Under the pieces are notes generated by a model that was given only the letters and a program-made list of their open reading frames with translations, did no database searches and was not told where the DNA came from. This document shows positions 16,578 through 25,194 of a DNA stretch of 64,000 nucleotides, piece by piece. The stretch comes from Burkholderiales bacterium 67-32 (GTDB lineage Bacteria; Pseudomonadota; Gammaproteobacteria; Burkholderiales; Burkholderiaceae_B): the NCBI GenBank assembly GCA_001898625.1, contig MKUP01000006.1, positions 62,001 to 126,000 of the forward strand, read 5' to 3'. The translations under genes and the position numbers were made by a program. Position 1 is the first letter of the stretch, and every line of letters starts with the position of its first letter.

Positions 16578-17828
16578 ATGGCAGACAAATACGCCGCGAG
16601 TCCCGGGGACATCCCCGCAGGCAAGGCGAACGAGGGCGAAGACTACGCCCGCAAGGCCGTCATCGCGTCGACGGTGGGCTACGCCCTCGACGGTTTCGAC
16701 CTTCTCATCCTGGGCTTCATCCTGGCCGCGATCTCGGCGGACCTGGGGCTGTCCAGCACCCAGGCCGGATCGCTGGTGACCTGGACGCTGGTCGGCGCCG
16801 TGGTCGGCGGCATCGTGTTCGGCTGGTTGAGCGACAAGCATGGCCGCGTGCGCGTGCTGAACTGGACCATCCTGCTGTTCGCGGTCTTCACCGGCTTGTG
16901 CGCGCTGGCCCAGGGCTATTGGGACCTGTTGGCGTACCGCACCATCGCCGGCCTGGGGCTGGGCGGCGAATTCGGCATCGGCATGGCGCTGGCCGCCGAG
17001 GCCTGCCGTCCCGAACAGCGCGCCCGCATGAGTTCGTACGTCGGCCTCGGCTGGCAGGCCGGCGTGCTGGCCGCGGCGCTGGTCACCCCCATCCTGCTGC
17101 CCATCGTGGGCTGGCGCGGCATGTTCGCCATCGGCGTACTGCCGGCGGTCGTGGCCTTCGTCATCCGCCATTTCATCGGCGAACCCAAGATCTTCGTCGA
17201 GAGCCAGAAGTCCACGGCGCCGAAGGAGAACGCGTTCAAGCTGCTCGTGGCGGATGCCAAGACCACGCGGACCAGCCTGGGCGTGGTCATCCTGACCTCG
17301 GTGCAGAACTTCGGCTACTACGGCGTGATGATCTGGATGCCGTCGTACCTGAGCAAGCAGTTCGGCTATTCGCTGACCAAGTCGGCGGGCTGGACCGCCG
17401 TCACCATCCTCGGCATGGCCTTCGGCATCTGGCTGTTCGGCCAGTTGGCGGACCGCGTCGGCCGGCGTCCCATCTTCCTGCTCTACCAGGTGGGCGCGGT
17501 GCTGTCGGTGCTGGCCTATTCGCAGCTCGAAGCGCAATACGCCCTGCTGATCGGCGGCGCCATCATGGGCATGTTCGTCAACGGCATGCTGGGCGGCTAC
17601 GGCGCGCTGATCTCCGAGTTGTATCCCACCCGGGCGCGGGCCACGGCACAGAACGTGCTGTTCAACATCGGCCGCGCCGTGGGCGGGTTCGGGCCGCTGG
17701 CCGTGGGCGCGGTGGCCGCGAAGTATTCGTTCAGCCACGCGATCGCGCTGCTGGCGTCGATCTACGTGCTGGACATCATCGCCACGCTGTTCCTGATCCC
17801 GGAACGCAAGGGTGCAAAGCTAGAGTAA
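16578..17828 (+). CDS. MFS transporter, aromatic/organic acid symporter type
   Basis: A 416-residue, 12-span permease. It shows the MFS signature loop GWLSDKHGRVRV (about residues 78-89) and its second-half counterpart ADRVGRRP (about residues 293-300), plus DGFDLLILGF in the first span as in aromatic-acid:H+ symporters. SD AGGAA precedes ATG 16578. It is the first gene of a line with pyrK, pyrD and a carbamoylase, which suggests that it imports orotate or a related cyclic ureide acid. A dispersed repeat lies between its stop and pyrK. Confidence 0.85.
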   Translation: MADKYAASPGDIPAGKANEGEDYARKAVIASTVGYALDGFDLLILGFILAAISADLGLSSTQAGSLVTWTLVGAVVGGIVFGWLSDKHGRVRVLNWTILLFAVFTGLCALAQGYWDLLAYRTIAGLGLGGEFGIGMALAAEACRPEQRARMSSYVGLGWQAGVLAAALVTPILLPIVGWRGMFAIGVLPAVVAFVIRHFIGEPKIFVESQKSTAPKENAFKLLVADAKTTRTSLGVVILTSVQNFGYYGVMIWMPSYLSKQFGYSLTKSAGWTAVTILGMAFGIWLFGQLADRVGRRPIFLLYQVGAVLSVLAYSQLEAQYALLIGGAIMGMFVNGMLGGYGALISELYPTRARATAQNVLFNIGRAVGGFGPLAVGAVAAKYSFSHAIALLASIYVLDIIATLFLIPERKGAKLE

Positions 17829-17830
17829 GG

Positions 17831-17906
17831 CCCCCCCTTACGCCCTTCGGGCGCCCCCCGGGGGGGCGGCACTGGCGGACCGGCGGAGCCGGATCCGCGG
17901 TGCCCA
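17831..17906 (+). repeat. Structured GC-rich repeat, copy 3 (between MFS and pyrK)
   Basis: The C-run begins two bases after the MFS stop. The first hairpin is CGCCC-TTC-GGGCG instead of the CGCG-type stem of copies 1, 2 and 5. The last stem closes with GGCAC/GTGCC and has a GGA loop. Both stems remain paired despite the base changes. Confidence 0.85.
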
Positions 17907-17960
17907 AGGTAGGTAGTAGTTATCGAGCGCTGGGGAGTTTTCCAGCGCAGAGGAATCAGA

Positions 17961-18797
17961 ATGGAAGTTGTATCGTCCGAATCGCATGTCGGGTGTTGCG
18001 CCGGACCTGCCGCGCCGGATACGCAGGGCGTGGTGATCAGCAATGCATGGGTCAACCGGGACTACAAGCACCTGGTGCTGGATGCCGGGCTGCCGGCCGC
18101 CGGGGCGAAGGCGGGGCAGTTCTTTCATCTGCTGTGCCCGTCGACCGAGCAGGATGCGCCGTTCTTTCGCCGGCCCATGAGTACCTACCGGGCCGATCCG
18201 GCCACGGGGCGGGTGGAGTTCCTGTACAAGGTGACCGGCGCCGGCACGCGCGGGCTGGCCACGCTCGAGGCGGGCGACAAGCTGCCGATGCTGGGGCCGC
18301 TGGGCGTGGGGTTCACGCTGCCCGCGGGCGCGCGCCATATCGTCGTGCTGGGGCGTGGCGTGGGGCTCGCGACGCTGGCGCCGCTGGCCGAGATGGCGGC
18401 GCAGGCGAAGGTGGGCGTGACGGCCATCCTGAGCGCGCGCGATGCCGCCAACCTGATGTCGCAGGAGCGGTTCGCGGCCATTGGCGCCACCATCATCGAG
18501 GTCACCGACGAGGCCGGCACCAGCGCGGTCGAGAACGTCGAGCGCCTGCTGCGTGAGCTGCATGCCGCGGGCCGCGCCGATGCGTTCTATACCTGTGGTT
18601 CGTCGCGCCTGACGCTGTTGATGCAGCGCCTGGGCGCCGAGTTGTCCGTGCCGGGCGAAGTGGCGATGGAGCAGCAGATGGCCTGCGGCATCGGCATGTG
18701 CTATTGCTGCGTGCGCGCGTTCCGCGAAGGCGACAAGCTGGTCAGCAAGCGCGTCTGCTGGGACGGGCCCGTGTTTCCCCTGGCGGAGGTGGCGTGA
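17961..18797 (+). CDS. pyrK: Dihydroorotate dehydrogenase electron transfer subunit (PyrK)
   Basis: A 278-residue FAD and [2Fe-2S] protein that links class 1B dihydroorotate dehydrogenase to NAD(H). The FAD motif RRPMSTY is at about residues 71-77. A Rossmann-like NAD domain contains GRGVGLATLAPL (about 131-142; Arg replaces the more usual Gly). The cluster ligands are Cys242, Cys247, Cys250 and Cys266 in CGIGMCYCC...C, complete. Start: ATG 17961 behind GAGGAATCAG. Its stop overlaps the pyrD start (TGATG), so subunits are made together. Betaproteobacteria normally use the quinone-linked class 2 enzyme for synthesis, so this NAD-linked pair may run in the reductive direction. Confidence 0.85.
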   Translation: MEVVSSESHVGCCAGPAAPDTQGVVISNAWVNRDYKHLVLDAGLPAAGAKAGQFFHLLCPSTEQDAPFFRRPMSTYRADPATGRVEFLYKVTGAGTRGLATLEAGDKLPMLGPLGVGFTLPAGARHIVVLGRGVGLATLAPLAEMAAQAKVGVTAILSARDAANLMSQERFAAIGATIIEVTDEAGTSAVENVERLLRELHAAGRADAFYTCGSSRLTLLMQRLGAELSVPGEVAMEQQMACGIGMCYCCVRAFREGDKLVSKRVCWDGPVFPLAEVA

Positions 18798-19732
18798 TGA
18801 TCGATTTGTCCGTAGAGGTAGGCGGGCTGCGCCTCTCCAATCCCGTGATGCCGGCCTCGGGCACGTTCGCCGACGGGCTGGCCAATACCATCGATTTCAA
18901 CCGCCTGGGCGCGTTCGTCACCAAGACCATCACGCACGAGAAGCGCACCGGCAATCCGGTCCCGCGCGTGGCGGAGGTGCACAGCGGCATGCTCAATGCG
19001 ATCGGCATCCCCAGCAAGGGGTCCGACTATTTCATCCGCGAGAGCATTCCGTTCTACCGGAAGTTCTCGCCGCCGCTGGTGGTCAGCATCTCGGCGCCGT
19101 CGAACGACGGTTTCGCGCGGCTGGCGGCCGAGCTGTCGCAGGTCGAGGGCGTGGCCGCCATCGAGGCCAACATCTCGTGTCCCAACATCGAGGAGGACGG
19201 CAAGGCCTTCGCGATGCATGCCCGCTCCACCGCCGCGGTGGTGAAGGCACTGCGCGCCTCGACTTCGCTGCCGCTGTGGGTCAAGCTCACGCCCAATACC
19301 GGCGAGATCGCCAACGTGGCCCGCGCGGCGCAGGAAGAGGGCGCCGACGCCATCGTGGCCGCCAACACCATCCTGGGCATGGCGATCGACATCGACACGC
19401 GCCGGCCCAAGCTGGGCAACGTCATGGGCGGCATGTCGGGGCCGGCGATCAAGCCCATCGTCGTGCGCATGGTGTACCAGTGCCACCGCGCGGTCTCGAT
19501 TCCCATCATCGGCTGCGGCGGCATCGCCACCGCCGAGGACGCGATCGAATACATGCTGGCCGGCGCGAAGGCCGTGCAGGTCGGGACGGCCACCTTCATC
19601 CATCCCACGGCCATGATCGACGTGATCGACGGCCTGGTGCAGTACTGCGGGCGCAAGGGCCTGTCCGGCCTGCAGGGGCTGGTCGGAGCGGTGGAAGACA
19701 CCGGCTTCGTGCCTTTCGAGGCGATGGCTTGA
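18797..19732 (+). CDS. pyrD: Dihydroorotate dehydrogenase, class 1B catalytic subunit
   Basis: A 311-residue TIM-barrel FMN enzyme interconverting dihydroorotate and orotate. It has a substrate and FMN Lys in VTKTITHEKR (Lys43), the class 1 catalytic Cys in ANISCPN (Cys128; class 2 enzymes have Ser here), Lys163 in LWVKLTPN, and FMN phosphate loops GMSGPAIKP and IGCGGI. Start ATG 18797 shares a base with the pyrK stop; the open frame upstream is not the real N-terminus. The carbamoylase gene begins 7 bases after its stop. It could also act on another dihydropyrimidine, but it lacks the Fe-S domains of PreA. Confidence 0.85.
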   Translation: MIDLSVEVGGLRLSNPVMPASGTFADGLANTIDFNRLGAFVTKTITHEKRTGNPVPRVAEVHSGMLNAIGIPSKGSDYFIRESIPFYRKFSPPLVVSISAPSNDGFARLAAELSQVEGVAAIEANISCPNIEEDGKAFAMHARSTAAVVKALRASTSLPLWVKLTPNTGEIANVARAAQEEGADAIVAANTILGMAIDIDTRRPKLGNVMGGMSGPAIKPIVVRMVYQCHRAVSIPIIGCGGIATAEDAIEYMLAGAKAVQVGTATFIHPTAMIDVIDGLVQYCGRKGLSGLQGLVGAVEDTGFVPFEAMA

Positions 19733-19739
19733 GGGCGAC

Positions 19740-21020
19740 ATGACAGCAGCAACCACGATGCCCGGTACCCAGGCCGTTCCCGGACGGCAGGAAGCGATCG
19801 ATCTGTTCGAGCGGATCCGCCAGCTCAGCTTCGATGGCGTCGGCGTCTCGCGCGAGAGCTACGGTCCCACCGAGACGGCCGCGCTGGACGCGCTGGTCGA
19901 ATGGGCAGGCGGACATGGTATCGCCGCGCAGACCGATCCCGCGGCCAACGTGGTGTTCTCGCTGGCGCAGGCGGGCGGGCAGGCGCCCATCGTGTGCGGA
20001 TCGCACATGGATTCGGTGCCCCAGGGCGGCAACTACGACGGCCTGGCCGGCGTCATCGCCGGCCTGCTGTGCCTGAAGCGGCTTAAGGACGAAGGCGTGC
20101 GGCTGGCGCATCCCTTGTGGGTCGCCGGCATGCGGGGCGAGGAAAGCGCGTGGTTCGGCAAGGCCTACATGGGGTCCAGCGCCATCCTGGGCAAGCTCAA
20201 GGCGGACGACCTGGCGCTGCGCAACAAGCGCAGCGGCCGCACGCTGGCCGAGGCCATGGCCAGCGTGGGCGCCGACGTGGGCAGCATCGCCGCCGGCAAG
20301 CCGGTGCCCTGGGTGTCGGGCGTGCGCGCCTACCTGGAGCTGCACATCGAGCAGGGGCCGCTGATGGTGGCCCGCAAATGGCCCACGGCCATCGTCTCGG
20401 GCATACGCGGCAACATCCGCCACAACCTCGTTCGGTGCGTGGGCGAACCCGGGCACTCCGGCGCCGTGCCGCGCTGGCTGCGCAACGATGCGGTGTTCGC
20501 GGTATCCGACCTGCTGATGCGGCTGGACGAGCACTGGCGCGTGCTGCTGGAACGCGGCAACGACCTGGTCGTGACCTCGGGCGTGATGGGCACCGACCCC
20601 GCCGAGCACGCCGTGTCGCGCATTCCCGGCCGGGTCGATTTCAGTTTCGAGGTACGCAGCGAAAGCACCGAGACGCTGGAGGAGTTCTACCGCGTGATGC
20701 GTGCCGAATGCGACGAAGTGGCGCGTCAGCGCGGGGTGCGCTTCGAGTTCGACCGGCGCATCGAATCGGCCCCGGCCACCATGGATGCGCAACTGGTGCA
20801 ACTGCTGCTGGATACCTCGGCGGAACTGGCTTTGCCAGCCGAGAAGATTCCCAGCGGCGCCGGACATGACGCGGCCCTGTTCGCCAACGCCGGCATCCCC
20901 TCGGGCATGATCTTCATCCGCAACGAGAACGGCTCGCACAATCCGGCCGAGGCCATGGAGATCGACGACTTCATGGCGGGCGTGGACGTGCTGTACCGGT
21001 CGCTGCCCAAGGTGGCGTAG
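19740..21020 (+). CDS. M20-family Zn-dependent carbamoylase (candidate N-carbamoyl-aspartate hydrolase)
   Basis: A 426-residue amidohydrolase of the allantoate amidohydrolase / N-carbamoyl-L-amino acid hydrolase group. Metal and active-site motifs are visible: GSHMDSVPQGGNYDG (about residues 86-100), EES (GEESAWF), LHIEQGP, GAGHDA and NGSHNP. Members cleave ureido acids to an amino acid, CO2 and ammonia. Placed 7 bases after pyrD, the best-fitting substrate is N-carbamoyl-L-aspartate, made from dihydroorotate by a dihydroorotase not present here; this is inference. It is convergent with a LysR gene 4 bases away. Confidence 0.82.
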   Translation: MTAATTMPGTQAVPGRQEAIDLFERIRQLSFDGVGVSRESYGPTETAALDALVEWAGGHGIAAQTDPAANVVFSLAQAGGQAPIVCGSHMDSVPQGGNYDGLAGVIAGLLCLKRLKDEGVRLAHPLWVAGMRGEESAWFGKAYMGSSAILGKLKADDLALRNKRSGRTLAEAMASVGADVGSIAAGKPVPWVSGVRAYLELHIEQGPLMVARKWPTAIVSGIRGNIRHNLVRCVGEPGHSGAVPRWLRNDAVFAVSDLLMRLDEHWRVLLERGNDLVVTSGVMGTDPAEHAVSRIPGRVDFSFEVRSESTETLEEFYRVMRAECDEVARQRGVRFEFDRRIESAPATMDAQLVQLLLDTSAELALPAEKIPSGAGHDAALFANAGIPSGMIFIRNENGSHNPAEAMEIDDFMAGVDVLYRSLPKVA

Positions 21021-21023
21021 GCG

Positions 21024-21929
21024 CTAGCGGGAGCCCAGCGCCTCGATGACGGCCTCCCGCAGGGCCTCCGAGGCCGCCGTCGGCGCCGCCGCGGCGCGCA
21101 TCATCCAGTGCACCTCCCAGCGCGTGTCGCCGTGTTCGATGCCGCGCACGTCGTAGTGCGCCGCATCCAGGTGGCGGGCGGCGAACGCGGGCAGCAGCGT
21201 CATGCCCAGGCCGCACCGGACCATTTCCAGCGCCGTCGAATACAGCCTGACCTCCTGCACCGCGTTCAGCGCCACGCCGGCCCGCGACAGCTGCAGGAAG
21301 ACCTCGCGCCATTGGCCGCTGACGCGGTCCGTGAGGATCACCTCGGCGTGCTGCAACGCCTGCCATTTCATCCTGCGTCCGCCAGCCGGGGCCGGCGGCG
21401 CCTTGCCGCGGGCATACACCGCGTGCATGCGGTCGCGCACCAGCGGTTCGGTGCGCAGCACGGTGGCCAGGGCCGGGCTGGTGCCGGGAGAGCCGATGGC
21501 GACATCCACTTCGTCCGCCGCCAGCCGCTGCGAGGCCTGTTCCACCGGCACGTCCAGTACGTCGACCGCCACCAGTGGATGCCGCGCGCGGAATAGCGCG
21601 AGCGCGCGCGGGAAGAAGGTGGCGGCGGTCAACGGCCCCACGGCCACGCGGATGCGGCCGCCTTGCAGTTCCCCGACGCTGCGCAGTCCGGCCACGGTGC
21701 GATGGATGTCGGCCAGCACGCGGTTGGCCGTCTCGCACAGGGTCTTGCCCGCGGCCGTCAGGCGCACCGTCCGGCCCCGCTCCACCAGCACCACGCCCAC
21801 CTGCTGTTCGAGTTCCTTGATCATGACGCTGACCGCGGACTGGGTCAGCGCCAACGCATCGGCCGTCGCGGTAAAGCTGCCGGTGTTGGCCAGGGTCGCG
21901 AGCGCATGGAGCTGACGGAGGGTAACCAT
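21024..21929 (-). CDS. LysR-type regulator of the phosphoesterase/sulfatase locus
   Basis: A 301-residue LysR. HTH residues lie in about 5-60 (LHALATLANTGSFTATADALALTQSAVS region), then a LysR_substrate domain with RIRVAVGPLTAATF (about 93-106). It is divergent from the metallophosphoesterase gene with 93 bases between starts and an inverted repeat ATGAAT-N7-ATTCAT, so it probably controls that gene and the following Bug receptor and sulfatase. Ligand unknown. Confidence 0.88.
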   Translation of the reverse strand: MVTLRQLHALATLANTGSFTATADALALTQSAVSVMIKELEQQVGVVLVERGRTVRLTAAGKTLCETANRVLADIHRTVAGLRSVGELQGGRIRVAVGPLTAATFFPRALALFRARHPLVAVDVLDVPVEQASQRLAADEVDVAIGSPGTSPALATVLRTEPLVRDRMHAVYARGKAPPAPAGGRRMKWQALQHAEVILTDRVSGQWREVFLQLSRAGVALNAVQEVRLYSTALEMVRCGLGMTLLPAFAARHLDAAHYDVRGIEHGDTRWEVHWMMRAAAAPTAASEALREAVIEALGSR

Positions 21930-21957
21930 GATTTTTATGAATCCATGGATGAGAAAA

Positions 21958-21976
21958 ATGAATTTTATTAATTCAT
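21958..21976. promoter_or_regulatory. LysR-box-like inverted repeat
   Basis: ATGAAT (21958-21963), 7-base AT spacer, ATTCAT (21971-21976). It matches the T-N11-A pattern of LysR sites and lies in the 93-base divergent gap before the metallophosphoesterase gene. Confidence 0.5.
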
Positions 21977-22022
21977 GGGCTTGCTGGATACTGGCCTTTC
22001 GCTTTCATGGCCGACCCGCAAC

Positions 22023-24044
22023 ATGGCTTCTTCCCCTCTCTTCCGCTTCGCCGTCATCGCCGACAGCCACGTCAATCCTTCGGAGCAGGACAACATCTCG
22101 CCGTTCGAGTCGCACCGACTGACCAACGAGCGGCTGCGGCATACCGTGGCGATGTTGAACGCGCTGGAGCCGGCCTTCGTCGTGCACGTGGGGGACATGA
22201 TCCATCCCGTACCCGAGGCCGTCTCCTATCCGCAGGCCGTCCGGCAATTCCGCGACACCATGGCGGAACTGGCCTGTCCGGTCCATCTGGTGCCGGGCAA
22301 TCACGACGTGGGCGACAAGCAGGCCGACTACGTCCCGGCGGGCGCCATCCGTCCCGAGTATGTGGAGCTGTACAGCCGGCACTTCGGGGAACACTTCTAC
22401 GGGTTCGACCGGCAGGGCTGCCACTTCGCCGTCATCAACACCTCGCTCATCAATTCGGGGCTGCCGCAGGAGCGCGAGCAGGCGGCGTGGCTGGAGACGG
22501 ACCTGGCGGCGCACGCCGGACAGCGCATCTTTCTGTTCATGCACTATCCGCCCTTCGTCGCCACCCGGGACGAGCATGGGCACTACGACAACATCGACGA
22601 GCCGGGAAGAAGCTGGCTGCTGGACGTCGTCGCCCGCCACAAGGTGGCGGCGGCGTTCACCGGCCACGTGCACAACTTCTTCCTGAACCGCCACGCGGAC
22701 ACGAATTTCTACCTGATGCCGTCCACCGCCTTCGTGCGCGCCGACTATGCGGAAACGCTGCACGTGGGCCAGCCGCCCGAGCACGAGAACGGCCGCAACG
22801 ACGTCGCCAAGCTGGGCGTCATGGTGGTCGACGTCCATGAGGCGACGTTCGTGACACAGTTCCTCCGCAGCTTCGGCGGCGGGCAGGGGCCGGCGGCCGC
22901 GCAGCGCGACTGGCCGCGCCTGCCGCCTTCGGCCGGCGAGCTGCCCGCGCCGGGCGTGGAGCTGCGCCATGGCTGGACCGTGCTGTACGACATCCCCTAC
23001 AGCAGCATGCTGGACGAGTTCCGGCGCAAGCGGGCGCGCAACGACTACCCCATCCTGGCGCTATGGGAGATGGGGGTGCGGCGGCTGCGCGTACCCCTGG
23101 ACGACTTGCTCGACGCGGCTTCGCGCGCGCGTATGGAAGCCGTGGCCGAGCAGGGCTGCCGCTTCGCGGTGTTCCACTTCGGTTGGCCGGACGAGGCCGC
23201 GCTCGAGGTCGTGCACCGGCACCGCCACCTGCTGGACGGGCTGGAGCTGATCCTGAGATGGCCGCCCGCGCCCGGCCTGGAGGCGCGGCTGGCGGCGGCC
23301 AGGGAACGCGCGGGCGTGCCGCTCGTCCTGTCGCGCTTCTGGAACGCCTCGGGCGAGTCGCGCGACGGCAAGCAGATCAAGCTGCTGGTGGACCATGGCT
23401 TCACGGTCGACGACGAACTGCCCGCCGCATCGGCGGTGGACGGCCTGGTCTTCCGCATTGCCCGCGGCACCGCCGCGCGCGAAGGAATCGCGCGGGCAGC
23501 CGCGGCGGCTGAGGGCAGGGGGCTGCGCGCCCAGGTCCACGTGCGCCTGGCGGACGACAGTCCCGCCCAGGCGCGGCGCGACGAGTGGCGCAATACCTGC
23601 CGCGTGCTGGAGACGGCGCTGTGCAGCCATTTCCATCGCGGCCATCGCATCTTCCTGGATACCCTGGGCGACGTGGACCGCGGCTATTTTCCCAGGACCG
23701 GACTGATCGACCGCCGGGGCAATCCACGGCTGGCCGGCCGGGCGCTGCGAAACCTGAACGGCGCGTTGTCGGAGCTGCCGCCCGTACAGGAGCTGGACTG
23801 GCAGGAGACCGTCGATGGCGTGCTGGGCATCGCCCGCGCGGGCGACGCGGTGCTGCTGCTGCCGCTGCCGGAGGCGCCTGGCCGGGCCTGGCAAGGGACG
23901 ATGCCGGGCCGGCCGGACCGCTACCAGGGCTATCGCGTGGATCTCGGCACCGGCGCGCAGACCGAGGTGGAAGGGGGCGCCGATCGTCCCATCCATTGCG
24001 AGGCTGGCGAGCCGGCCATGTGGGTCCTGCGCCCGGTGCCCTGA
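22023..24044 (+). CDS. Two-domain metallophosphoesterase
   Basis: A 673-residue protein. The N-terminal calcineurin-like domain (about 5-285) has all metal motifs: ADSH, GDM, GNHD, an MHYPP helix and GHVH. It therefore hydrolyses a phosphate mono- or diester; GNHD/GHVH spacing resembles cyclic-nucleotide or glycerophosphodiester enzymes. From about 310 to the end is a second alpha/beta region (segments such as RLRVPLDDLL, FLDTLGDVDRG.FPRTGL) that looks like a sugar-enzyme TIM barrel but is not assignable by eye. No signal peptide. ATG 22023 is preferred to the upstream ATG 21975, which lies within the operator. It is followed after 44 bases by a Bug receptor. Confidence 0.75.
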   Translation: MASSPLFRFAVIADSHVNPSEQDNISPFESHRLTNERLRHTVAMLNALEPAFVVHVGDMIHPVPEAVSYPQAVRQFRDTMAELACPVHLVPGNHDVGDKQADYVPAGAIRPEYVELYSRHFGEHFYGFDRQGCHFAVINTSLINSGLPQEREQAAWLETDLAAHAGQRIFLFMHYPPFVATRDEHGHYDNIDEPGRSWLLDVVARHKVAAAFTGHVHNFFLNRHADTNFYLMPSTAFVRADYAETLHVGQPPEHENGRNDVAKLGVMVVDVHEATFVTQFLRSFGGGQGPAAAQRDWPRLPPSAGELPAPGVELRHGWTVLYDIPYSSMLDEFRRKRARNDYPILALWEMGVRRLRVPLDDLLDAASRARMEAVAEQGCRFAVFHFGWPDEAALEVVHRHRHLLDGLELILRWPPAPGLEARLAAARERAGVPLVLSRFWNASGESRDGKQIKLLVDHGFTVDDELPAASAVDGLVFRIARGTAAREGIARAAAAAEGRGLRAQVHVRLADDSPAQARRDEWRNTCRVLETALCSHFHRGHRIFLDTLGDVDRGYFPRTGLIDRRGNPRLAGRALRNLNGALSELPPVQELDWQETVDGVLGIARAGDAVLLLPLPEAPGRAWQGTMPGRPDRYQGYRVDLGTGAQTEVEGGADRPIHCEAGEPAMWVLRPVP

Positions 24045-24088
24045 ACACATCGCCACCCAGAATGTCTCGACTCACGAGGGAGAATGCC

Positions 24089-25057
24089 ATGATGTTCCGA
24101 TTGTCCTGTCTGACTGCGATCGTCCTGCTGTCGGCCCTTCAGCCGGCGGCGGCTCAGTCCTATCCCGCGCGGCCGCTGAAGGCCGTCGTTCCCTTTCCCG
24201 CGGGCGGTGCCATCGACGTGGCGGCGCGGCTCGTCCTGGAAGGAATGGCCGCGTCGCTGGGCCAGCCCATCGTGGTCGAGAACAAGCCCGGCGCCTCGGG
24301 CAACATCGGCACGCAGCAGGTCGCGCGCGCGCCGGCCGATGGCTATACCCTGCTGCTGGGCGCGGCGGTGAACACCGCCGTCAGCCCCGTCATGTACACG
24401 AAGCTCGACTACAGCGTCGACAAGGACCTGGCCCCGCTGGCCCAGTTCGGCAATGCCGCCAACCTGATCTATGTCCATCCGTCCTTCCCGGCCAGGACCC
24501 TGCCCGGCGTGCTGGAGGAACTCAAGCGCCATCCCGGCAAGTACGCCTACGCGTCGCCCGGCAGCGGCACGACCGTCCATCTCACGATGGAACTGCTGCG
24601 GGCGCGCGAGAACCTGGACGTGCAGCACGTGCCGTTCAAAGGCAGCCCGGCGGCGATATCCGCGGTGGCGGGCGATCAGTTGAAACTGGGTATCGACGCC
24701 GCCGGCCCCGCGCTGGCCTTCGTGCAGGGGCAGAGAATCGTGCCCGTGGCGGTGACCGCGTCGAAGCGGCTGCCGGCCCTGCCGGATGTGCCCACCTTCG
24801 CGGAGGCGGGCGTGAAGGTCGCGCTGCCATCGTCCTACCTGGGCTTCTACCTGCCCGCCGGTGTCGAGGCAGGCATTGTCGAACGGCTTGCCGCCGAGGT
24901 CGGCCGAGCCCTGGCGCGCCCCGACGTTGCCGACAAGCTGCGGCAACTGGGTGTCGAGCCCGAGTATCTCGGACCCCGGGAGTTCGGGGAGCGGGCAAGA
25001 AAGGAGCGCGCCATGTGGTCCGAGGCGGTCAAGCTGTCGGGGGCGACCATAGATTGA
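24089..25057 (+). CDS. Bug/TctC periplasmic solute receptor (phosphoesterase locus)
   Basis: A 322-residue periplasmic binding protein. The signal peptide is residues 1-23 (cleavage after AAAQ), then the family start SYPARPLKAVVPFPAGGAIDVAARL, the PGASGNIGTQQVARAPADGYTLL loop and YASPGSGTTVH. Such receptors bind small carboxylates; the pocket ligand cannot be read. ATG 24089 and 24092 are adjacent; the first follows GAGGGAGAATGCC. It is downstream of the metallophosphoesterase and upstream of the sulfatase. No TctA or TctB gene is nearby. Confidence 0.88.
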   Translation: MMFRLSCLTAIVLLSALQPAAAQSYPARPLKAVVPFPAGGAIDVAARLVLEGMAASLGQPIVVENKPGASGNIGTQQVARAPADGYTLLLGAAVNTAVSPVMYTKLDYSVDKDLAPLAQFGNAANLIYVHPSFPARTLPGVLEELKRHPGKYAYASPGSGTTVHLTMELLRARENLDVQHVPFKGSPAAISAVAGDQLKLGIDAAGPALAFVQGQRIVPVAVTASKRLPALPDVPTFAEAGVKVALPSSYLGFYLPAGVEAGIVERLAAEVGRALARPDVADKLRQLGVEPEYLGPREFGERARKERAMWSEAVKLSGATID

Positions 25058-25070
25058 GGGGGCAGGCTGG

Positions 25071-25111
25071 GGCGTGGCCCGCCTGGCGCCACGCCGCCAT
25101 TGCGTTTTCTT
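25071..25111 (+). terminator. Possible terminator after Bug receptor
   Basis: GGCGTGGC (25071-25078) pairs with GCCACGCC (25088-25095), followed by a T-rich stretch GCGTTTTCTT. The stem is only 8 bp, so it may be a partial terminator before the sulfatase gene. Confidence 0.4.
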
Positions 25112-25194
25112 ATATCCCTCTAGCGAGACGGTAGTACCCTCGTCCGGCTCTCACGCTCTACAGTGCCCGCAGGCTCACGCATGCCGCAGGCACC

